Origin: Prorocentrum cordatum
Taxonomy: Eukaryota; Sar; Dinophyceae; Prorocentrales; Prorocentraceae
Assembly: GCA_963575745.1 (NCBI GenBank)
Contig: CAUYUJ010019914.1
Location: 80,001 to 144,000 of the forward strand
DNA: 64,000 bases
Reading direction: 5' to 3'
Shown: positions 57,111 to 64,000 of the stretch, one piece after another
How positions within the stretch are numbered: the stretch's first letter is position 1
How the letters are laid out: every line of letters begins with the position of its first letter
Notes under the pieces: generated by a model
The model's input: the letters and a program-made list of their open reading frames with translations, nothing else
Told to the model about the DNA's origin: nothing
Database searches by the model: none
Translations under genes and position numbers: made by a program

Positions 57111-57188
57111 CAGTTGTCGTGTTTTTTTCTTCTTCTGGTTTCGGGGGGGGCCGGTCCCGGCCAGGTCCGGGGCCCTTGCATGGCCACC
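57090..57188. repeat. dispersed repeat family J (copy 1)
   Basis: TGTGTCCCTGGGCCCCTTCAG, TTTTTTTCTTCTTCTGGTTTC, GGTCCCGGCCAGGTCCGGGG, CCTTGCATGGCC. The same order occurs at 60730-60832. Confidence 0.85.
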
Positions 57189-57189
57189 A

Positions 57190-58808
57190 AGACGCCCCAA
57201 GAGAGCCTCAAGAGGCTCTCCTGGAGAGCCTCAACAAGCAAAACGTGTCCCATCCCCTCCAGAAAACATACATGTTTCGCCAAGAAGCTCTCCAAGATCG
57301 CCCCAAGACGCCCAAGATGGCCTCCAGACGGCCCAAGACGCCGCCAAGAAGCCCCAAGAGAGCTTCAAGAGGCTCTCCTGGAGAGCCTCCACAAGCAAAA
57401 AGTATCCCATTCCTTCCGGAAAACGGACATTATGCGCCTATGCAACGTTTCGAGATCCAGCGCGTCCAAAACTGCCCAAGAGACCTTCAAGATCGCCCCA
57501 AGACGGCCCAACAGACTCCCGACATGGGCCCGACACGCCCCAGCAGGGCCCCAAGACGTCCCACGAGGCCTTCTGGACAGCCCAAGACAGGCCTAAGAGG
57601 AGCCCCGTTGGAGGAACATGAATTGAACTTTCTATCTCGCCGACCCACGAGATCGCCCCAAGACGCCCGAGATGGCCTCCAGTCGGCCCAAGACGCCGCC
57701 AAGAAGCCCCAAGAGCCTCAAGAGGCTCTCCTGGAGAGCCTCCACAAGCAAAAAGTATCCCATTCCCATCCAGAAAGCGCACATGTTGCACCTATACGAC
57801 GTTTCGAGATCCAGCGCGTCCAAACCTGCCCAAGAGACCTTCAAGATCGCCCCAAGACGGCCCAACGGACTCCCAACATGGAACCGACACGGCCCAAGAG
57901 GGCCCCACGACGGCCCACGAGGCCCTCTGGACAGCCCAAGACAGCCCTAAGAGGAGCCCCGTTGGAGGAATATGAATTGAACTTTCTAGCTCGCCGACCC
58001 GCAAGATCGCCCGAAGACGCCCGAGATGGCCTCCAGACAGCCCAAGCCGCCAAGACGCCCCAAGAGAGCCTCAGGATGCTCCCCAGGAGAGCCTCCACAA
58101 GCAAAAAACATTCCATTCCTTTCAGAAAACGTACATGTTGCGCCTATGCGACGTTTCGAGATCCAGCGCGTCCAAAACTGCCCAAGAGACCTTCAAGATC
58201 GCCCCAAGACGGCCCAACGGACTCCCAACATGGGCCCAACACGGCCCAAGAGGGCCCCACGACGGCCAACGATACCTCCTGGACAGCCCAAGACAGCCCT
58301 AAGAGGGGCCGCATCGGGGGAACTCGAATTGAACTTCCTAGCTCGCCGACCCGCAAGATCGTCCCAAGACGCCCAAGATGGCCGCCAGACGGCCCGTGAC
58401 GCCGCCAAGAAGCCCCAAGAGAGCTTCAAGAGGCTCTCCTGGAGAGCCTCAACAAGCAAAAAGTGCCCCATTCTTTCCAGAAAGCGCACATATTGCGCCT
58501 ATGGCACGTTTCGAGATCCAGCGCGTCCAAACCTGCCCAAGAGACCTTCAAGATCGCCCCAAAACGGCCCAACGGACTCCCAACATGGGCCCAACACGGC
58601 CCAAGAGGGCCCCACGACGGCCAACGATACCTCCTGGACAGCCCAAGACAGCCCTAAGAGGGGCCGCATCGGGGGAACTCGAATTGAACTTCCTAGCTCG
58701 CCGACCCGCAAGATCGTCCCAAGACGCCCAAGATGGCCGCCAGACGGCCCGTGACGCCGCCAAGAAGCCCCAAGAGAGCTTCAAGAGGCTCTCCTGGAGA
58801 GCCTCGAA
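57190..58808. repeat. ~354-bp tandem array, about 4.5 units
   Basis: The anchor AATTGAACTT occurs at 57621, 57975, 58327 and 58682, steps of 354, 352 and 355. Each unit has AGAGGCTCTCCTGGAGAGCC, TTTCGAGATCCAGCGCGTCC, AGAGACCTTCAAGATCGCCC and CTCGCCGACCCGCAAGATCG. The last two units are almost identical, so recent unequal exchange is likely. Long ORFs run through in several frames; steps not divisible by three argue against coding. Confidence 0.93.
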
Positions 58809-58899
58809 CACCTAGAACCTCGAATCGGGTCGAAATGGACCCTGCCAGGCGCCCCCTCTCCTTGCAGGACCCGCCCGCTCCCTTTTCGGTGCGGGAGGC

Positions 58900-59108
58900 G
58901 GAGAAGGCGGGAGGAGGAGGAGGGAGGAGGAAGAGGGGGGGAGAACGAGGAGGGAGGAGGACAAGGAGGATGCATAACGATGGGGGGGAGGAGCATGCGG
59001 AGGAGGAGGATGAGGGATGAGGAGAGGGATGAGAGGAGGAGGAGGAGGAGGAGGAGGAGGAGGAGGAGGAGAAGAGGAGGAGGAGGAGGAGGAGGAGGAG
59101 GAGGAGAG
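58900..59108. repeat. (GGA)n microsatellite
   Basis: GGA/GAG tract. With the following TCC tract (59160-59430) it forms a very large inverted simple repeat. Confidence 0.93.
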
Positions 59109-59159
59109 AAGCAGGGGTGCCTACCCCCCTCCCCCTACGTACCCCCCCTGCGCGTGGCC

Positions 59160-59430
59160 GACCTCTTCCTCCGCCTCCTCCGCCTCCGCCGCCCTCCTCC
59201 GCCTCCGCCCTCCCCGCAGGACCCGCCCGCTCCCCTCCCCACGCTCCTCGCCCTCCTCCGACTCCTCCGCCCTCCTCCGCCTCGTCCTCCTGGCCCTCCG
59301 CCTCCTCCCGGTCCCGAGCCTCCTCCTCCTCCTCCTCCTCGTCTTCCTCCCTTTCCTGCTCCTCTTCCTGCTGCTGCTCCTCCTCCTCCTCCGCCTCCTC
59401 CTCCACCTCCTCCGCCCTCATCCTCCGCCT
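59160..59430. repeat. (TCC)n/CCGCCT-rich tract
   Basis: TCC triplets mixed with CTCCGCC. GGACCCGCCCGCTCCC occurs at 58867 and 59219, showing a duplicated flank; a third diverged copy is near 59440. Confidence 0.85.
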
Positions 59431-59519
59431 TGCCCGCAGGACCCGCCCACTCCCTTGGAACAGCTTCGGCCAATGTCTGGTCTTGCCCTGTCACTGTCAA
59501 GCGTAACTCCACGCTTTGG

Positions 59520-59640
59520 TACCTCTCTGGCTCCAGGAGCCCTCGCCGGGCCCCGAGACCGTCAAGAAACAGCTCTGGATGAGAAGCCGATCCCTTGCAA
59601 GGGGCCCAGACCTTAGGGGGTCACGTCATGAAGCAACGTA
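59520..59640. repeat. dispersed repeat family D (diverged)
   Basis: GAGCCCTCGCCGGGCCCCGA, GACCGTCAAGAAACAGCTCTGG and GGGGTCACGTCATGAAGC match the family in order. Confidence 0.6.
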
Positions 59641-59989
59641 AGACTCGGAACTGCCGGGTGCACCGAAGAGGAGCGCCAGGAAGGAGGGGTCAAAGCGCAT
59701 CGTGGCCTTCGAAGCATGTGAGCGGACGAGGGGCGGGCAAGGAGCGCGCGGAAATAAGAACAAGAAGGAGGTAACAAAGAACAGCATTCTAATTCGCCCG
59801 CGCGTGGCGGCCCCTGGGGGTCACGGAGCGGAAAGTACCCCGGGCAATTCCTGGCAAGTCCCTGTCAGAGATGCCGGATCTCTTGAGCGCGGGCCTGGGA
59901 GCCTTAGGAACCGTCCAGGAGTGGCCCAATGAGTCCACAAATAGGTAGCATGCCCTACGGCCAGACGCCAACAGCGTCCCATAGCGGCC

Positions 59990-60340
59990 CAAAATGGTCT
60001 CACGATGGCCCTCGATGCCCCCAACACGCCCCTCGAGGCTTCCAAGAGGCGTCCCAGAGGCGGAAATCGTTGATTGTCAGAAGGTTGTTGGAGGTTTTCA
60101 GCTTTCCCGCCTTTTCGGCTTTCCCACGCTCCAGGGAAGCCCAAGAAGCCTCCAGGACCGCCCAAACACAGCCCCCCGATGGCCCAAGACGGCTCCCGAG
60201 ATGGCCCAAGAGGCGGCCTCACGGGCCCAAGAACGCCCCGAAACGGCCCCAAGAGGGGCCGAAGAGCCCCCACCATCGCCCCAGGCCGCCAAAGAAGGCC
60301 TCAACGGCCCAATAGACCACCAAGACGGCCCAAGAGGCTT
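59990..60340. repeat. degenerate GCCCAAGACGGCCCAAGAGG repeat
   Basis: Reverse-complement texture of 10741-11340, ending at a short TCC tract (60348-60420). Confidence 0.6.
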
Positions 60341-60420
60341 CATCTCCTCCTGCTCCTCCTCCTCTTCCTCCTCCTCCCCCCTCATCTTCCTCCTCATCCT
60401 ACCTCCTCCTCCTCCTTCTG

Positions 60421-60729
60421 CCCTGCGGTCGCATTCACAAGCCGCCACCCTCCAAAACGGAAAGGCTCAAACTTGCGACGAATACCTCCGATCTGTGACA
60501 TGGCCCTACAGCGACCATTCAGAATCATCAACTCCTCACCGACACAAGCAAATCACCGACCAGACCCGTGATCACCGACGATTGCCCCAGGACGACCCCA
60601 CCAGAATCTGCGACGAACCTCCGACACCAAATCCACAGTCACTGCGACCCCCTCTGGAATCCACCCCGAAATCGACAGGGGTGCGACAATAGTGGCCGGC
60701 GGAATGAGCGAAGCGATTGAATTTAATTT
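60421..60729. other. unique spacer
   Basis: Contains repeated ACCGACxAxxCxxTGATCACCGAC motifs near 60535-60580 but no recognised gene. Confidence 0.35.
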
Positions 60730-60832
60730 TTGTGTCCCTGGTCCCCTTAAATGGTCGTTTTTTCTTCTTCTACTTTCGGGGGAGCTCGCCGGTCGCGGCC
60801 AGGTCCAGGGCCCCTGCATGGCCCCAGACACT
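60730..60832. repeat. dispersed repeat family J (copy 2)
   Basis: TTGTGTCCCTGGTCCCCTTAA, TTTTTTCTTCTTCTACTTTC, GGTCGCGGCCAGGTCCAGGG, CCCTGCATGGCC. Confidence 0.85.
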
Positions 60833-60917
60833 CCCCTGCGCACAGCGCCGGCTTCGAGAATGCATGCCCGCGCGGACATGCATGCGTATGGGCGCCGGCC
60901 CCAAAAACAGTTGTCGA

Positions 60918-62537
60918 TCCAAGATTGTCTAAATACAGCGGAGGCCCATGCCAAGAGACACCCTGCTGGCCTCCAGGGTGCCCTGGGCTCCTCGGGTGCC
61001 GATGGCTTTCTGCGACGGGAAGCGTGGCGTCCCCACACCAGCAGTCGATGCACGTCCCCACACCAACGATTGGGATTCGGCACGAATCATCTGTGGTCCC
61101 GGTCCCGGGGGGAGAAACAAAAATGCCACTGAGCAGCCCTGTTGTGCGAGCGATGGCGCCTTGCCAGGCGTTTACCGCTTTTTGGTAGCAAGCCTGCTGC
61201 GGTGAGCAAAGAGGACGCAGTCGACAGAAAAAACGAGTCAATGCCAAGATTGTCTGAATACAGCGGAGGCCCATGCCAAGAGACACCCTGCTGGCCTCCA
61301 GGGTGCCCTGGGCTCCTCGGGTGCCGATGGCTTTCTGCGATGGGAAGCGTGGCGTCCCCACACCAGCAGTCGATGCACGTCCCCACGCCAACGATTGGGA
61401 TTCGGCACGAATCTGCTGTGGTCCCGGTCCCGTTGGGAGAAAAAAAAGCCACTGGGCAGCCCTGTTGTGCGAGCGATGGCGCCTTGCCAGGCGTTTGCCG
61501 CTTTTTGGTAGCAAGCCTGCTGCGGTGAGCAAAGAGGACGCAGTCGACAAACAAAAACAAGTCAATGCCAAGATTGTCTGAATACAGCGGAGGCCCATGC
61601 CAAGAGACACCAGGCTGGCCTCCAGGCTGCCCTGGGCTCCTCGGGTGTCGATGGCTTTCTGCGACGGGAAGCGTGGCGTCCCCAACCAGCAGTCGATGCA
61701 CGTCCCCACACCAACGATTGGGATTCGGCACAAATCTGCTGTGGTCCCGGTCCCGGGGGGAGAAACAAAAATGCCACTGAGCAGCCCTGTTGTGCGAGCG
61801 ATGGCGCCTTGCCAGGCGTTTACCGCTTTTTGGTAGCAAGCCTGCTGCGGTGAGCAAAGAGGACGCAGTCGACAGAAAAAACGAGTCAATGCCAAGATTG
61901 TCTGAATACAGCGGAGGCCCATGCCAAGAGACACCCTGCTGGCCTCCAGGGTGCCCTGGGCTCCTCGGGTGCCGATGGCTTTCTGCGATGGGAAGCGTGG
62001 CGTCCCCACACCAGCAGTCGATGCACGTCCCCACGCCAACGATTGGGATTCGGCACGAATCTGCTGTGGTCTCCCGGTCCCGTTGGGAGAAAAAAAAAGC
62101 CACTGGGCAGCCCTGTTGTGCGAGCGATGGCGCCTTGCCAGGCGTTTGCCGCTTTTTGGTAGCAAGCCTGCTGCGGTGAGCAAAGAGGACGCAGTCGACA
62201 AACAAAAACAAGTCAATGCCAAGATTGTCTGAATACAGCGGAGGCCCATGCCAAGAGACACCAGGCTGGCCTCCAGGCTGCCCTGGGCTCCTCGGGTGTC
62301 GATGGCTTTCTGCGACGGGAAGCGTGGCGTCCCCAACCAGCAGTCGATGCACGTCCCCACACCAACGATTGTGATTCGGCACAAATCTGCTGTGGTCCCG
62401 GTCCCGGGGGGAGAAACAAAAATGCCACTGAGCAGCCCTGTTGTGCGAGCGATGGTGCCTTGCCAGGCGTTTGCCGCTTTTTGGTAGCAAGCCTGCTGCG
62501 GTGAGCAAAGAGGACGCAGTCGACAAGCAAAAAGAAG
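60918..62537. repeat. 324-bp satellite with two-unit higher-order period
   Basis: The anchor AAGATTGTCT occurs at 60921, 61246, 61570, 61894 and 62221, steps of 325, 324, 324 and 327. Units 2 and 4 share GTTGGGAGAAAAAA, TGCGATGGGAAG and CCCACGCCAACG. Units 1, 3 and 5 share GGGGGGAGAAACAAAAATGCC. Neighbours differ more than alternate units, so the amplified block is a dimer of about 650 bp. A minus-strand frame (863 codons, 60747-63338) and other frames stay open because most steps are multiples of three. Confidence 0.93.
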
Positions 62538-62804
62538 TCGATGCACGCCCTGGGGTCTCCTCCTCCTGTGGAAGGGGGTCTCAGTGCACGTCCTGGGGTC
62601 GATGCACGTCCTGGGGCCTCTGGGTTGGGCGTCTCGTGGCAGGTGTTCCTGCGGTCGAGCTCCTGCTGCGTGCTGGTGCCTCGGCGGGGGCCCACGCCCT
62701 CGCGTGGTCCGCGCCCTCGCCCCCTGGGAGCGGCGCCGACTTCGAGGGGGTATGCCCGCTCGCGGCTGTGTTTCTGCTCTTGTGGTTGGTTCTCCCCTCT
62801 TCGG
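62538..62804. other. spacer with GTCGATGCACGTCCTGGGG repeats
   Basis: Three short copies of TCGATGCACGYCCTGGGG (62537-62616) follow the satellite and reuse its GTCGATGCACGT motif. The rest is unique. Confidence 0.5.
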
Positions 62805-63033
62805 AAGCTGGAGCATATGCATTACCAGTGGCGAGCGGTTTCTCAATCCCAGAACTGTTTGAGGGTCGTGGACGACGTCGGGGTGTTGTGGTGTATACTT
62901 TTTGGCCCATTTCCAGTGGGAGAACATCAACAAATGTATACACCAGGATCCGTATACACCAGGATCCCCTTTTCCTGTGCGCATTTCAGTGCGGGGCCGG
63001 AAGAAGCGTCGGTGTATACAGTCCGGCTCCTTA
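62805..63033. repeat. ~230-bp dispersed repeat with GTATAC palindromes (copy 2)
   Basis: CTCAATCCCAGAACT, GACGACGTCGGGGTGTTGTGG, TGTATACT, AATGTATACACCAGGATCC (repeated), TTTCAGTGCGGGGCCGG, GGTGTATACAGTCCGG. Partner of 48771-48997. Confidence 0.85.
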
Positions 63034-63619
63034 ATTCTCCTTGTGCGCCATCCCTCTCGGGCTGACGTGGACCCTGCGGTCGTCCCTTCCTGGGCCCGTC
63101 GGAGGGTGAGGGGGAGGGAGGGCGGAAGCAGGAGGAGGGAGGAGGGAGATCGGGGAGGGACGGCGGTGGGGAAGGGCCGTGTTGTTCGGAGCTCCTTTTG
63201 CTCTCTTCCTGAGCTCAAAGGGCTTGAGAGGGCGAGGAGGACGAGGCGGTATGACGCTGCGGCATGCCAGGGTGAAGCGCGTCCAGCGTGAGGGCAGAAG
63301 GCGGAGGTGCTGGAGCAGAGTTGGAGGAGGAGCATCATGAGGAGGAGGGTGAGCCCTGCTCTGCCAGGCGAGCCCTTTTCACTCTACGACGACGGCGGCG
63401 ACCCTCAATGGGGGTGCGTTTTGGATAGCAGTTTGTAGTTTATCAAGCCGCGACGACGAGAGCGCGCCCAGGGAGGCCCAGGAAGGCTCCCCTGATTTGA
63501 AGAAATATCAGACCCTCGAACCTCCTGGAGCGACGACGACGACCGAGAACGTCCTACAGCCACCCAGAATCTCCGAGAGCGATCCAGTCCTTCGAAACGA
63601 CTGAAGATCTACGAAGATT
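63034..63619. other. spacer, nothing recognised
   Basis: Partly GGA-rich (63105-63170). Open frames are short or low-complexity. Confidence 0.35.
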
Positions 63620-63650
63620 GACGACGACGACGACGACGACGACGACGGTC
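63620..63650. repeat. (GAC)n microsatellite
   Basis: Pure GAC run of about ten triplets. Confidence 0.95.
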
Positions 63651-63751
63651 CCTGAAGGCACCCAGAAGGCGGGAGGTCTCCAGAGGCCCAGAAACGAACG
63701 ACGACGAATACGACGACGGCATCCGTTAATCTCCCAGAGCCGTCGAGAGCC

Positions 63752-63881
63752 CTTGGCATCGCTCGGACGTGTGCATTTTTTCTCGGCGAGAACCATCGAG
63801 GACCATCCCGGACCATCGAGCCAAAAAAACACGCGCGAAATCGACAACTGCACGGGAAATGGACGTCCGAGCGACGGCAAG
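63752..63881. mobile_element. MITE 'ctcgga' (copy D)
   Basis: CTTGGCATCGCTCGGACGTG ... GACGTCCGAGCGACGGCAAG, 130 bp. The interior GAACCATCGAGGACCATCC and ACACGCGCGAAATCG is more diverged than in A-C. Confidence 0.88.
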
Positions 63882-64000
63882 GAACCCCCCCACAGAACCT
63901 TTGAACGAAAACTTCCGGAAACGATCAGAAAATATCCGAGAGCGCCTTTAGACACCAGTGGCGGCGATGACGGCCCAGAGAAAAATCGGCCCCTGGGCCT

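Noticed and set aside
60747-63338. 863-codon minus-strand ORF
   Set aside because: It spans satellite units whose length is mostly a multiple of three. Other frames are equally open and there is no domain. Kept only as a question in the satellite finding.
1-64000. tRNA, rRNA, telomere repeats and bacterial promoters or operons
   Set aside because: I looked for T-loop signatures, rRNA-like blocks and telomeric repeats by eye and saw none; a covariance-model scan would be decisive.

Overview
This window looks like nuclear DNA of a dinoflagellate. Four things support that. A copy of the dinoflagellate spliced-leader sequence, matching about 20 of its 22 bases, sits at 54964-54984 on the minus strand. 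There are several decayed LINE (non-LTR) retrotransposons of the kind common in these genomes. The DNA is very GC-rich, with long trinucleotide tracts (TCC/GGA, GTC, TTG, ATC, GAT). I see no operons, rRNA, tRNA or bacterial signals. The organism call is inference; no species is claimed.

Layout. 0-28.8 kb is mostly repeats: microsatellites, minisatellites, foldback (MITE-like) elements and dispersed repeats. It also holds a broken plus-strand LINE (about 2.8-5.0 kb), a broken minus-strand LINE 3' end (16.5-18.0 kb) and one plausible host gene with a signal peptide and a repeated Trp motif (14.64-16.1 kb). 28.87-39.44 kb is a long, largely open LINE with ORF1 (967 codons), ORF2 (frame open 31742-38551) and a small ORF3 (38344-39246). 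39.4-45.7 kb is dispersed repeats, two tandem arrays and two candidate exons. 45.9-54.98 kb is an old minus-strand LINE that still carries a spliced leader at its 5' end and has been split by younger repeats. 55-64 kb holds GAT/GGA tracts, palindromic elements, a 354-bp tandem array and a 324-bp satellite with a two-unit higher-order period.

Main discovery candidate. The ORF1/ORF2 junction of the open LINE has the shifty heptamer AAAAAAC (31766-31772) directly before the ORF1 stop. An H-type pseudoknot can form downstream from an 8-bp stem and a 7-bp stem, both perfect. A -1 slip enters exactly the ORF2 frame, which has no AUG for about 940 nt. ORF2 has an unusual domain order: RNase H, then endonuclease (EEP), then reverse transcriptase, then two C2H2 fingers. 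ORF2 ends in TGATGATGA, which in the ORF3 frame reads ATGATGATG, so ORF3 could be reached by termination-reinitiation. Taken together the element appears to make a fusion polyprotein plus a coupled third protein.

The decayed LINEs carry the normal order (EEP, RT, RNase H, zinc region) and belong to a different lineage from the open one. Most other features are non-autonomous repeats, many with terminal inverted repeats. Some lie between exon-like segments and could be intron-forming elements.
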